A stretch of 64,000 nucleotides of DNA from Epithemia pelagica (taxonomy: Eukaryota > Bacillariophyta > Bacillariophyceae > Surirellales > Surirellaceae), in assembly GCA_946965045.2 (NCBI GenBank), contig OX337238.1:2356001-2420000 (forward strand), read 5' to 3'. Under the pieces are notes generated by a model that did no database searches, was not told where the DNA came from, and saw only the letters and a list, made by a program, of their open reading frames with translations. Of this stretch, positions 44,410 to 55,162 are shown piece by piece. The position numbers and the translations under genes were made by a program. How positions within the stretch are numbered: position 1 is the first letter of the stretch; each line of letters starts with the position of its first letter.

Positions 44410-45091
44410 GCTGCGATTGTTGATGCTGTTCCTGTGGCAGAGGTTCGTTGCTGTTGTTTACAACTGTGACTTTACCAGGATGAGCCTGGGATATGGTTCA
44501 ATTCTATTGATGGGTCGTCTCCTCTTTCGACCAAGAAGAAAACAAAAAACTGACACCACCCCGATCCAGAATCCAGTCGCGCAGTGTTGACACATCCCCC
44601 ATTCTTGAGATTGAGCGCGCACCTGCGTGCATGCCCGCGCGATACTCCGCGCGAGTCGACTGTCTGTATCGATGACCCACATTTGACGCTGTTCTCTCGG
44701 GTTTGTCTCAAGGACGCGAATCTCCTAGGCTTCAGGTATAGAGAGACGATCCAATGAATCGTTGAATGAAACATGTGCCATGTTCGAGAACTGAAATGAT
44801 TCATGTCTATCAACAAGACTATGTAACGCAGGTTGGAAACTGAGTGTTCTGTTGTTTATGTTACGAGGAATGAAATGCAGACCCATATTGAAACACATAA
44901 CCAAATTTCAAGAAAACATGAGACGTTATCATTATACGAATGAATTTCTCCTATTGTAGTTTTGTACTTGCTGGCGCCGTAAGAACATTGTACATTGCTA
45001 ATTGTTGCTTCGGACAATGGTCGATGCCCCACGTCATCCTTTGCACAAAGAAACATACACCTCCTTCTCCTTCTTGCCTTCTCTATCTCTA
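44410..45091. other. Intergenic upstream of hydroxylase copy 1
   Basis: No gene is supported. A GC-rich stretch with short inverted 'gcgcg' elements lies at about 44610-44660. Open frames are short and have no paralogue. Confidence 0.5.
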
Positions 45092-45888
45092 CTAGTGTAC
45101 TTTTTGGATTTTGGAAAGGGAGTCTTCCGACGCGACCGACATGATGGATGGTGATCGCGTGACAACAGCATGGGCAAGGCGATCAAAATGAATGAGGGGT
45201 GCCGCGTAGTCACTTGTGAGACGATGGTGATGATTCAAATGATCTTGTGTCGACACACCAAACCAGGGCAACTGGTAGCGTTCCACCAAGGCCGGTGTAT
45301 GAATCAAAAGATTTGCCGAACTAAATACGGCCACTGCCAACACAACACTCAGTTCATCGGCATTCATGATGTAGGAACTTGCGGCAATGGGCATCATGTA
45401 AGCCACGGTAAATTCGACTATGGATACGGCATTGGCCGAAGAGGGAAGGACAATGTCGTTGAATTGGTGATGAAATTTGTGAAAGCGATACAAACCGGGA
45501 ACTTCATGAAAGGCCTTGTGAATTAACGTGTACATCAAACCTTGCAAAAAGACAACTCCAGCTACCAAGAAAATTCGTTCTCCCAGAGAAATGGGGGAAA
45601 CGTCTTGCAAACTCCTGTTGTAACACACTACCATCATTGTGGTATGATATGTCAAGGCTCCAAGTACGGGGAGTTGTACAAGACTGCCGCCCAGGCTTGT
45701 CGGTACTACTCTTGTCGTCGTGCCAGAGTTTTTTTGCCCTTGCCGTCGTCATCGTCCTTTGACAAAAACCTTTTGACGTCGTCGCGACAGAACCATTCCA
45801 ACACGGCCGTAATGAGAACTGTCAGGCCCGTCAAGAAGCTTCCACGAATCAAGTTGGTTACCAAATCTTGACTTGTCTCAAACAACAT
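45092..45888 (-). pseudogene. Fatty acid hydroxylase-like, copy 2 (nonsense plus 1-bp deletion)
   Basis: The first 60 codons (45888-45706) end at TAG, where copy 3 has TTG (QELYRQAW in copies 1/3-like order). About 20 bases further a single C is missing relative to copy 3, which puts the remainder in another frame (45655-45092). That remainder keeps all histidine boxes (HKAFH, HKFHH, HLNHH). Its first in-frame ATG (45655, MTYHTTMM) could in principle start a 187-residue protein with the whole metal site but only part of the first membrane segments. Confidence 0.75.
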
Positions 45889-46269
45889 TTTTCAATACGT
45901 CCAAAGGCTGCGTGTATGGTGGACAACTATACAACAACGAGAAAGAGGAGAGCAAACCGCAAAATCAAATGAGAGATCCTGTTCCCTGCGTCTTAACTTC
46001 GCGCCATTAGACGTCGTTGATTCGATTGTTCGTCGATCGCTATGACAGATGACAAGATACAAGATGTGCTGGGTTTTCTTTCGAAAAAGGTATCCTGCGG
46101 ATTCCGGATTATCCTTCCGGACGCTCTACAGTCGCATATGGGTCATTTAAAATGTCTCCTTTTCTATTACTACTCTAGGCTATCTACTCAATGGAACTTT
46201 AGGCTTCAATTTCTCCTAGGAGTAGTTTCGTAGAGTATACTTGCTTGCTCATACGGAGCTTGTTCATTG
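45889..46269. other. Intergenic upstream of hydroxylase copy 2
   Basis: About 45990-46110 is similar to 47520-47632 (upstream of copy 3; shared 'gacgttgattcgattgtt' and 'aaaaaggtatcc'), so the duplicated unit includes the upstream region. No gene is seen. Confidence 0.5.
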
Positions 46270-47452
46270 CTAATAGTGTCCTTTTTGAATTTTGGAAGTG
46301 GAGTCTTCCGACGTGACCGAGATGATGGATGGTACTCGCGTGACAAGAGCATGGGCAAGGCGATCAAAATGAATGAGGGGTGCCGCATAGTCACTTGTGA
46401 GACGTTGGTGATGATTCAAATGATCTTGTGTCGACACACCAAACCAGGGCAACTGATATCGTTCCACCAAGGCTGGTGTATGAATCAAGAGATTCGTTAA
46501 ACTAATCACGGCCACTGCTAGGACAGCACTCAGTTCGTCAGCATTCATGATGTAGGAACTTGCCACAATGGGCATCATGTAAGCCACGACGAACTCGACT
46601 GTGGATACGGCATTGGCCGAAGAGGGAAGGACAATGTCATTGAATTGGTGATGAAATTTGTGAAAACGATACAAAGCAGGAACTTCATGAAAGGCCTTGT
46701 GAATTAACGTGTACATCAAACCCTCCCAAAAGACAACTCCAGCGATCAAGAAGATTCGTTCTCCCATGGAAATTGGTAAAAGGTCTTGCAAACTCCTATT
46801 GTAACAAATTACTATAGCTCCTTGGAATGGAAGTAGGATTTTTGTCCAATATAGCCTTATATTGCCCACGACGGCCGCGCTCTCATACGCGAGCAAGTGC
46901 GGAGCGAAAAAAGCTAGTGCGGAGCAAAAAAAACAGTCCTGGGAAAAAAGTGTGACAGTTAATTAGGGGGGACTCGGAGGTTATAGAAGCAAGCGACGTC
47001 CCCTCCTGGTCGTGGGGGCACTTGTCGGGGCTATTGACTCCTCGGCGGGCAATAGCTCCTCGTCATGGACCGCCAAATCCGCTGACGCGGATTTAGAAGG
47101 CGGTCCACTTCTCGGAGCTATTGCCCTTCTCGGAGTCAATAGCCCCTCCTCGTGCCTCCCCACTCCGCGGAGCGGATGTAGATATACTACCATCATTGTG
47201 GTATGGTACGTCAAGGCTCCAAATACGGGGAGTTACGGGGAGTTGTACAAGACTGGCCGCCCAGGCCTGTCGGTACAATTCTTGTCGTCGGATACAACTC
47301 TTTTTGCTCTTGCCGTTGTCGTCATTCACCACGAATCGTTTGACGTCGTCACGACAGAACCATTCCAACACGAGCGTCATGAGAATCGTCACGCCCGACA
47401 AGAGGCTTCCTCGAAACAAGTTGGTTGCCAAGTCTTGAGTTGTCTCCAACAT
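46270..47452 (-). pseudogene. Fatty acid hydroxylase-like, copy 3, split by an insertion
   Basis: The 5' part (47452 down to about 47187: METTQDLATNL, LEWFCRDDVKRF, ELYRQAWAASLVQL) and the 3' part (about 46816 down to 46270, with HKAFH, HKFHH and HLNHH) match copy 2 continuously when about 370 bp are removed. A 10-bp repeat (actccccgta) at about 47220-47240 also alters the frame of the 5' part. The 3' part is open for 209 codons through the insertion edge, but its first 25 or so residues come from inserted DNA. Confidence 0.8.
46817..47186. mobile_element. Fold-back (MITE-like) insertion in hydroxylase copy 3
   Basis: Not present in copies 1 or 2. About 47012-47163 is one long imperfect inverted repeat centred on 'tgac' at 47083-47086: ggaccgcc/ggcggtcc, aaatccgc/gcggattt, ggggctattgactcc/ggagtcaatagcccc and gggcaatagctcc/ggagctattgccc. 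The left part has two 'gtgcggagc(g/a)aaaaaa' direct repeats. Flanks 'actat' (left) and 'actac' (right) may be an altered target-site duplication. No coding capacity, so it would be non-autonomous. Confidence 0.65.
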
Positions 47453-47632
47453 GTTTCAATATGCAGCGGTTGCGTCTATGTACAAATATACAAGAAGGAA
47501 TGAGGAGCAAACCAGAAATGAGCTCTGAACTTCGCAAATGAATGCGACGACGTTGATTCGATTGTTTGCCGATCGCCATGACAGCATGTGCTTTGGGGTT
47601 CTTTTTTCTTCTCTTCTTTGTCAAAAAGGTAT
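47453..47632. other. Upstream region of hydroxylase copy 3
   Basis: Homologous to the upstream region of copy 2. The similarity ends at about 47632, where retrotransposon sequence begins. Confidence 0.5.
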
Positions 47633-49836
47633 CCAAGCAGGCTACAGATTAGCTCTCAGCGGAGGTGTTTCGGAGGTAGTAGTTTCTATGTTACAATTAT
47701 ACACCCTCATATCCCAACCCTCGCTGGGGGTACAAGATAGATGCTCAGTACCGCTTTTCAGACGCATATACGGCGCTTTAGAATACACGTGTCAAGATCG
47801 TCCCAATGAAACCTCTTGGGAACTCTGGCGTCGAATGCTCACTGAGAAGGTTCTCTCTACTTCTGACCCCAATCCTTTAGCTCTGCAAATACCTCTCGGC
47901 CGATGGTTTGTCACTGGAACTAAAACGCAACGAAAATGGTCAGCTTATTACTGTCCAAATACAGCAAGATTGTTTATCCGAGAATCTCGCAACTACAGGA
48001 TCTTCAAGAATTTTGCCAATCACTTTGCTCCTACGACCTCTGTGACCCTTCTCATTCCGTCAATCTCTTTTCCTGTTTCGGTTAAGACACTACCCAATGG
48101 CTACAAGACCATCCTTCCGTACAAGTCATTTGTGGTGACTGCTCCGACTCCATTCCCTACCACTCTCACCACGTTCATTGAACAATTAACCCCTTGGGAA
48201 TCTCTTCTTCTCCGCCGATTCAAACTTTTGTGTTCACCTCAAGATCTTTCAACACATTTCTCCCAAGCTTTACCTATGTTTCTATGCAGCGATGGATCAG
48301 CACCATCTTTCCGAGGCTCGTTTGGAGGGCTTTGTTCCACTCCTGACGGACAACTTTTGTTTTCTATATCCGGTCCAGCACCTGGCTACCGTACCTCTTC
48401 CTTCAGAGCCGAGAGTTATGGCCTTCTAGCTCTACTTCGGTTTGTGGTTCAAATATGCAACTTCTATAGTATTGCGCTTCCGACAACTCTCCGATTTTAC
48501 ACCGACTCTCAAAGTTTGGTGGACACAAGCTATCTTCGACTCGAATGGACAGTCGAATATCCATATTCCACCATGTCCGTGGATTGGGACATCCAACAAT
48601 CCATCACATCCACAATCCGCGAATTCGAAACCCCACCTCTCCTTCTCCACGTTAAAAGGCCATCAAGACCGCTTCCAATCCATCGACTCCCTTTCCTTAC
48701 CCGCCCGATTAAACATCCAAGCCGATGCTCTTGCTGGCCAATATCAGTATCCCTCAGATGTTTCCTCTACCATATCCCCACTTATCACCAGCGCAACCGC
48801 CAATCTACAACGCCACACTGGCACGATTACCAACAACTACCGCCACACTTTGCGCCGTTTCGCGAGTACGCCTTTGATTTGTCAATTTATTAAGCAGAAA
48901 AACAATTGGACCCAAGACGACTTCGATTCTATCTGTTGGGAGATTCATGGCGCTGTACTTCGAGCGAACTTCCCCCACCGTCACTTTCTTACCAAGTTTA
49001 TTCACAATTGGCTTCCCCTTGGCGCTCTGAAACAGCACTATGCACAACCTTACCTATCTGACTGTCCGAATTGCACCCATATCCTTGAAGATCGGGTTCA
49101 CTTTCTACGATGCCCTCACCGTCTCAACTGGACAGGAGCTCTCTTCGATGCTCTTTATTCCTTCTGGACCGACCACAATTTCGATCCTCAGCTCCAACAA
49201 ATCTTCCAAGAATCCATCCTTCACTGGATTGCAGACTCAGACCCTGTTTTCCCGAGCATGCCCCTACCGTATACCCGTCTAATTACTCAACAAACCAAGA
49301 TCGGATGGCTTCAAATCTTCCTTGGTCGCTTCACTTGGGATTGGATTCAACTACAAGACGCCTATGTCAAGACTCAGTCGCTTCATCCCATAAAATTTTC
49401 TGGTCGTCGCCTTCTGTCAGGCACTATCAAAATTATGTGGCAACATCTCCATGATTTATGGTTACGACGCAATCTCGACTGCCATGGACATGACTCTGCG
49501 TCTCGCGAATCTGCCTCTCTAGCTCAAGCACAACGGGAAGTTGCTCATCTGTACACTCTTCGCTCTTCTCTTCCTCCTTCTGATCGATTCATGTTCTACG
49601 ACTCTCTTTCAACACACTTCCGCCAGGAACCACACTCATATCAACTCCAAACCTGGCTGAACACTTGGAGACCCTTTATCCTGTCCACGCATCCACCTGG
49701 CTGATCATTGTCGGCTAGCTCCTCCCGATTGTTAGTCCTCGCGTTAGGTAGCTACCTAATGCCCGGCGCGTCGGTCGGCGTTACTCTGCGGGCGGGGTGC
49801 GTGCGGCAGCGTTATAATAGATCTCCCTTTTTTTTT
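47633..49836 (+). mobile_element. Non-LTR retrotransposon remnant: RNase H and zinc-knuckle 3' part
   Basis: A 5'-truncated element with no reverse transcriptase left. The frame from before 47640 carries RNase H positions CSDGSA (Asp), RAESYGLL (Glu) and FYTDSQSL (Asp). It is continued in the next frame by LKGHQD and the last Asp in LNIQADALAG. The frames cross in an A-run at about 48650-48653, where AAAA replaces an expected AAA, so a single extra A inactivates it. Downstream, CPNC-x8-H-x3-C (CPNCTHILEDRVHFLRCPHR) is a zinc-knuckle common at the end of such ORF2 proteins, and the reading frame stops at 49702-49704. A GC-rich 3' tail ends near a T-run at 49828-49836. The type fits LINE elements with a C-terminal RNase H. 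Confidence 0.75.
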
Positions 49837-49994
49837 GGTCTCATTTTTTCGATATTTTCAATTTTCGTCATTCGTCACTCTCGTCATTGCTGAGAATGGA
49901 ATCGGAGAAATACAATTTCAATACGACAGTTCATCAAGGTTTCATCATTCGACAGTAGAGAGGAGCTGTTCTCTCAGAAGCTACCTGTGCAATC
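49837..49994. other. Upstream region of the DGAT2-like gene
   Basis: Only about 160 bp separate the retrotransposon tail from the ATG. Nothing specific is seen. Confidence 0.4.
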
Positions 49995-51023
49995 ATGACT
50001 TCTGCTTCAACGGCAAACTCTGCCAGGACTCCTCCTACAACGACTGAGCTCCTGGTAGCCTTTGGTTGTTTTCATTTTATGTTTCTTCCCGTTGTGATTC
50101 TAGTCATTGTCGTGGGTTTCGGATTGTGGTATGCACCGACTCTGGTGTTCATGGGTGTGGTGGTGCCCTATTATTCCTGGATTTGGAGTCAGGGTCTGCA
50201 TCGAAAATCAGGGACACCTCTGTCAACACCCCACCGACAACACTTTTTGGAATGGATCTTTGCACCCCTGCGAAAACATTTGAATTTGACCCTCCATGCC
50301 GATCCTCAGCTATTGGCCATGGAACAAAAAGAACCCTCCAACAACAACATCAACGAGTCTCCGCAATACATTTTGGCCGTTTTCCCGCATGGCGTGCAAG
50401 CCGATTTTCGCGTCTTGGCCGATGGCCTGTTGCATCAAGTATTGCCCCAAACACACGGCAAGGTCCGAACCTTGGCTGCCTCAGTCTTGTTTGCCATCCC
50501 CTATGTTCGAGAAATGGTATTGGCCACAGGAGGCGTGGATGCCAATCGCAAAACGGCGCAACACTGTTTGCAACAAGGATTGACTTTGCAAATCTTGGTG
50601 GGTGGACAACAAGAACAATTACGAACCCAGCCTGGACAGGAAAAGGTGTATTTGCGTCGCAATCGACTCGGGTTTTGCAAATTGGCGCTTCGACATGGCG
50701 TTCCCTTGGTACCTGTCTATGTGTTTGGCAACAATGATCACTACCAGACGCAACCCTGGCTCTTGCCGTTGCAATTGTGGGTCTTGCAAACTTTGGGGAT
50801 TTCTCTCACCTTTGCATCCGGTTTGTGGGGATCTCCGGCCTGTCCACAACCCATTGCGACGACTCTGGTATTTGGACCACCCCTGGTTGTTCCACAGGTT
50901 GACGATCCCACTCCCAAACAAGTGGAAAAAGTCCATGAGGAATTTGTCCAGGCCTTGATTCGCCTCTTTGATCAACACAAGGAACGATTGGGTTATGGGG
51001 ATCGAACCTTGGAGATTATATAA
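49995..51023 (+). CDS. DGAT2: Diacylglycerol acyltransferase type 2-like (DGAT2/MGAT family), 342 aa
   Basis: One uninterrupted frame. Two adjacent hydrophobic segments (about 20-45 and 47-66) form the usual DGAT2 membrane hairpin. The family's catalytic HPHG block is present as FPHG (130-133), and the later R-x-G-F-x-K-x-A block (RNRLGFCKLALRHGVPLVPVYVFG, written here in two parts: RNRLGFCKLALRHG and VPLVPVYVFGNND) is typical. Length matches DGAT2 (about 330-390). It should transfer an acyl group from acyl-CoA to diacylglycerol (or monoacylglycerol) at the ER in triacylglycerol synthesis. The His-to-Phe change at the first position of HPHG occurs in some family members, so exact activity is uncertain. 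The N-terminus before the hairpin is short. Confidence 0.85.
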   Translation: MTSASTANSARTPPTTTELLVAFGCFHFMFLPVVILVIVVGFGLWYAPTLVFMGVVVPYYSWIWSQGLHRKSGTPLSTPHRQHFLEWIFAPLRKHLNLTLHADPQLLAMEQKEPSNNNINESPQYILAVFPHGVQADFRVLADGLLHQVLPQTHGKVRTLAASVLFAIPYVREMVLATGGVDANRKTAQHCLQQGLTLQILVGGQQEQLRTQPGQEKVYLRRNRLGFCKLALRHGVPLVPVYVFGNNDHYQTQPWLLPLQLWVLQTLGISLTFASGLWGSPACPQPIATTLVFGPPLVVPQVDDPTPKQVEKVHEEFVQALIRLFDQHKERLGYGDRTLEII

Positions 51024-51495
51024 AACGCTTCAAACAGAAAACTTGCGCGCTTGTGTTGATTGCTGGAAACGCATGGCAATCCGAAAGAAGGGTTTTGATT
51101 TTTGTGGTAATAATCCTATTACTAAGCATTGTATGGGGGAACCGACTCTACATGATTTACCATATCACTACCCCATTCTTAAAAATACCATGACTGATCC
51201 GATTCAACAAAGCCTATGTTGGTGAATCTTCCCCATTAGTAACAATCCGAGCAAAAAGAAAGCTCCATTTTTTTGCAGAATCCCCGTTTGACCGACTCGG
51301 TGAAAGATCGATATGTTGTTGCATCTTCCCCATTAGTAACAATCAAAGCCCCATTTCTTTTGCAGAGCCCCCCTTCGACTGACTTGGTGAACGATCGATA
51401 TGTTGTTGCATCTTCCCCATTAGACACAATCCGAGCATAAAGAGAACGCCCCATTTCTTTTTACGCGCTATCCCCAAATGACGCGACGCAGAACA
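51024..51495. repeat. Direct repeats derived from the 3' end of the neighbouring gene
   Basis: 'tcttccccattag(t/a)' units begin at about 51229, 51324 and 51410, and a fourth related unit at about 51523 lies inside the coding end of the gene at 51496-52317. Spacing is 86-113 bp. Units also share 'ccccatttctttt' and 'gatcgatatgttgttgca'. Read on the minus strand the units give NGEDATTYRSFT-like peptides resembling that gene's SGEDAPTEE end. 51024-51225 shows nothing. Confidence 0.6.
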
Positions 51496-52317
51496 CTACA
51501 TGGTCTCCTCTGTTGGTGCATCTTCCCCGCTTTTGACCATGCGAGCAAACAAGAGAACCAGGAAGCTCACGACAAACATGCCATGAAACCAAAACGAGGC
51601 ATGGGAGGACGGCGATGTGTCCACCACAAGAGGTTGCCTGTTTCGCTGTGGTGACCGTTTTGGACTGTTTCCATTTCGGTCTAAACCTTGAAACACAATG
51701 TCCGGGACAATCACCACCTGCTCTTCGGAATCGGATGAGTCGTCATCATTGTGATTCATGTTATTGTTCTTGCACCAATAAGGATGTTGTTTGTACTGAG
51801 GGGCGGAGACCAGAATTTGTTGAAACGGCGCCGACTGCTCGCGGGGATACACTTGAAGTGTTTTGAGAGAAATGTGCAAAGGAACTGGTAGACTTTGAAC
51901 CACCAGCACATTGGTTGGAAGGATTATGGGTGTCCAAATGGTTTGCGTCGGCGACTCCACGTTGCAAAGGCGCACGTTCAGGGGCTCTGCCAACATGCCC
52001 AGGACACGGCACGACTTGTTGTCGCCACCACCCACGCCGACGAGACGAGAACAGGGCCGTGTGGGTGCTGTTAGCATGGACCGTACCAGTTGTTTTTGGT
52101 TTCCCAAAAGTGTCAGCAAAAAGTTCAAGTCAATGAAATGGCGAGTTTCCGAGCTGGCAGTGCCCATGTCGTTGGAGGCATAAATGGTAATATCCTTGGT
52201 TTCGTGAAAGTGGTCACGGTTCTGGCTGTTGAGGCCATCAAGGGCAACTCGGACTTGAACCGAACAACACAAGTTGGGATAAAACAAGGCCTTGGATTGG
52301 GAATTGCTTCTCGGCAT
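51496..52317 (-). CDS. Unknown protein with C-terminal membrane anchor, at least 273 aa (5' end unresolved)
   Basis: Open from ATG 52317 to the stop at 51496. The N-terminal part (SVQVRVALDGLN, ITIYASND, RHFIDLNFLLTLLG) looks like a beta-rich globular domain. An acidic loop (NDDDSSDSEE) and a Lys/Arg/Pro stretch (PKRSPQRNRQP) follow. Then one hydrophobic helix (FWFHGMFVVSFLVLLFARM) leaves about 15 residues, so it may be a tail-anchored protein. Upstream, 52609-52454 is an open segment ending in a good donor (CAG/GTAAGT) and could be exon 1, but I found no acceptor that joins it in phase with this frame. No family is recognised. Confidence 0.5.
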   Translation of the reverse strand: MPRSNSQSKALFYPNLCCSVQVRVALDGLNSQNRDHFHETKDITIYASNDMGTASSETRHFIDLNFLLTLLGNQKQLVRSMLTAPTRPCSRLVGVGGGDNKSCRVLGMLAEPLNVRLCNVESPTQTIWTPIILPTNVLVVQSLPVPLHISLKTLQVYPREQSAPFQQILVSAPQYKQHPYWCKNNNMNHNDDDSSDSEEQVVIVPDIVFQGLDRNGNSPKRSPQRNRQPLVVDTSPSSHASFWFHGMFVVSFLVLLFARMVKSGEDAPTEETM

Positions 52318-53137
52318 GACTATCCTGTATCTTTAGGCTACTTGAGGTGATGAATGAACAGTCAAGAGCACAATGATCAGGTGAGGAAGCTGGATATCGA
52401 AAATACAAGTTTGTGGCTGAAAGCGAGCTCGTTTCATGGTCGAAGAGACTTACCTGCACGGATCTCAAAAAGTCGACTGTCGAAGAATGCGAAAACAAAA
52501 GTCGATGACCTTTGTTGGATTTTGGATGCAAAAAGTCATCTACGTGGAGCAACTGCATCCCCAGGCCTTTTCCAAGTTCCGAGATGATTTTCAGCACTTT
52601 CACGGCCATTCGTAAGAGGTGTTGAAGTGATTGATTCTCTCTCGAGGTCTGTTTGGAGGAAGTTCATCAAATCGGCGACCATCGTTCGCAACAGATGGTT
52701 ATGGTATCTGAGACAAAAGGTTTGTCGACGGGCGATATTTAGTGTTATTTAGGCCTTGCGTGACTGCTCCGCCGGTGGGGGATTCAATGCAATCTATGCC
52801 CACCGTGACTGAGTGGATTCGGGGGATTATTGGGCGTGGCGCACACAAACATGTTGGGCCTTGTGGGGTCGATCGTGGTACCATGTAGGAGTAGCAAGCA
52901 TAGCATACACCATATGAGTACTCCTCTAGAGGTTTAACTCTTGCCGGCACCTATTTGAAAAGACCATACAATGCATGATGATACTGGACATTCGTAGTTC
53001 AAATGCGGATCACAGAAAAGCTTCCTAATACTGAACTATCTTACTGGCAATTACCATTTACCAAAGTTGAGTGTTCTGGGCTGTTCCATCGGCTGTGTAG
53101 TGTTTTCGTTCCCATGCTACCTCCCTGTGTCATTGTT
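52318..53137. other. Intergenic; possible first exon of the upstream minus gene
   Basis: 52454-52609 (minus) encodes MAVKVLKIISELGKGLG... and ends at GTAAGT, so it may be a coding exon. The remainder to 53137 shows no gene. Confidence 0.35.
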
Positions 53138-55162
53138 TTACGCAACCTTGCTCGGTTCTTTCTCGCTTTGGGTTTCGAGTATCTGTTCTAGTTTCGATAA
53201 GCGGTCGTTCAGTTTAGCCAGGGCTTCTACCACGAGCTCATCCGTCTTTGGTTCCGAGGAATCTTTTTTCTCAACTGCTTTCGCAACAGATGCCATGAGC
53301 GTCTCCAGTCGCTCCATGCGTTGATCCAAGGATGCCAACGCATCCCACTGGTTCACAGGTGCAGATTCCATGCCAGCACTTGGTGGTAAAGAATCTTCTA
53401 AGAAACCCCCATGTGTACGACGTTTCCAGGGTCGAACATCTTCTTCTGGCCTTCTGTCGGTGTAAGCGACAAAGTAATTGTTTGGATTGGAACCTCCGCT
53501 GTTGACAGGGGAAGGCATGGTCCGTTCTTGATTTCGGAATGAAGGAGAAAGCATGACCTGTTCCTGACGGTTGAACACAGGGATGGGCATGGGCTGTTCC
53601 GGACGGTTGACTGCGGGCTTCTTGTCGTCTTGCTTCTTCGCACTGCCATGGGCTAAGCGACTGGTCAGGTAGTTGATTTCACGTGCAATAGGGATTCGGT
53701 TCTTGAGACTTTTCTCATTGGTCAACGAAAGCTCCAGTTGGTCCATTTGATGCTGAATGTCTTGCTTGGACCAAAACTTTTTGTCCTTACAAAGAGACTT
53801 CAAAACTGGAAGAATCTCTTCTGCCGCAGCACCTTCTTGCAACAAGTCCAGATTCGTGCAATTTCCCTTGGCATTTTCAACAACGGATGAGAGTCTTTCA
53901 ATCTCTGCGTCAAGCTCGGCCCGAGAGGGAAACATATTCTGAAGAGTTGAATCGAACGAAACGAATTTTGTGAACAGCGGTGAGAGTCGCGAAAACACAG
54001 CCACCAATGACACATTCTTTCACACATGAAAATCTACCTTGAGTTGTTGTTCCTGTGAGACCAAGGATATGGCTTCACATGTATCCACCAATCGACCACC
54101 AATGACGACCAATCCCTGAGAGATGGATACCATCCGACATCCATCTCGTGCTACTTTCATGTGAGGAAGATTCCACGAGGTATTCTGCACCGTGTCCAAC
54201 ACTTCGGCCGAGCTTGAACCAGAAGATCGAGTGTACCCTCCAGCCACAACCATACAGGATCCGACCGAAGCAACTCCATGATGATATTTGGGGACGGCAA
54301 GAGCGAGTTCGTTCATCATTGTCCACGGCGATGAAAATTGAGGTGCTTCGTCTTCTTTCAAGGAGCTATTGAAATCCAAATACTCGATGGAGGTAGAACC
54401 CATTCCACTTCCAGTATATCCACCAATGACATGGATACGATTTCCAATGGTAGAAACTCCGGCATAGGCTCGAGCAATGTTCAAAGGAGGTCCTGGAAGG
54501 ACCGTTTCTTCGACCGTGTCAATAATGTCCACTGCCGACAAATATCGCCCGTTCATCCCACCTGCAACAACAATATACCGATTGTCAACAACTTGCGCGA
54601 CGCATCCCATGCGGGCACTGGACAATGAACAGTCGACCAATGTGGTCCATTGGCTTGTTGTTGTCCCTCCGGTGGAGTTGGTGTCTAGCAAGTCGGCAAT
54701 ATCAATTTTCTCAATAGACTTCAAGTGTGAAAAGCCATTGTGGCCTCCAATCGCATACACACTGCCATTGCAAACCACTGCCGCATGCAAACTTCTCCGT
54801 TCATTCATGCTGGGTGCTGGACGCCATGCCCTGTATGCCTCATGCGTATTCAACAGAAGAACCTTATTCGAATATCCATCCACTCTGTTTCCTCCCAAAA
54901 CAACTATATGCTCTTCTTCTACACTTTCCGAGTCATCGAGGACAACCGCCGCATGATTACAACGCCATCCACCCAGGAGAGGAGGCCATTCCTGGACACG
55001 CCACTGAGGGGTAGGAGCCCGATCTCGGTCCGCAAACAAAAGTCCAGAAGTGCTTGCCTGAACTTGAATATTAAATGCCATGGAAGTCCCAGGAAATGAC
55101 AATGACACTATCACAAAGTACATAATCCTCCTTACGGAAGACATCGTCAAGAAGAATGCCAT
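53138..55162 (-). CDS. Kelch protein with coiled-coil tail, copy H (intact, 641 aa, two exons)
   Basis: Exon 1 runs from ATG 55162 to 54038. A 99-bp GT-AG intron (53939-54037, phase 0) is followed by exon 2 53938-53138. The intron lies at the same place as in kelch E: propeller end (CEAISLVS) to linker (FPSRAELDAEIERL). Exon 1 holds the propeller (VVLGG, YAIGG, VVAGG, VIGG, VVAGG, VVIGG). Exon 2 holds the linker coiled coil (HQMDQLELSLTNE), a repeated [NR]-[RN]-[PQ]-E-[QR]-[PVT]-M motif (RPEQPMP, RQEQVML, NQERTMP) and a final coiled coil (LDQRMERLETLMASVAKAV, LAKLNDRLSKLEQILE). The helical domain of A-E is absent. The N-terminal 30 residues are hydrophobic (MYFVIVSLSF), and a later ATG (MAFNIQVQAS) would match the family start better, so secretion is uncertain. 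Confidence 0.8.

Noticed and set aside
47538-47640. Start of the retrotransposon protein at the ATG near 47538
   Set aside because: 47520-47632 matches the upstream region of hydroxylase copy 2, so this start is host DNA in frame by chance with a truncated element.
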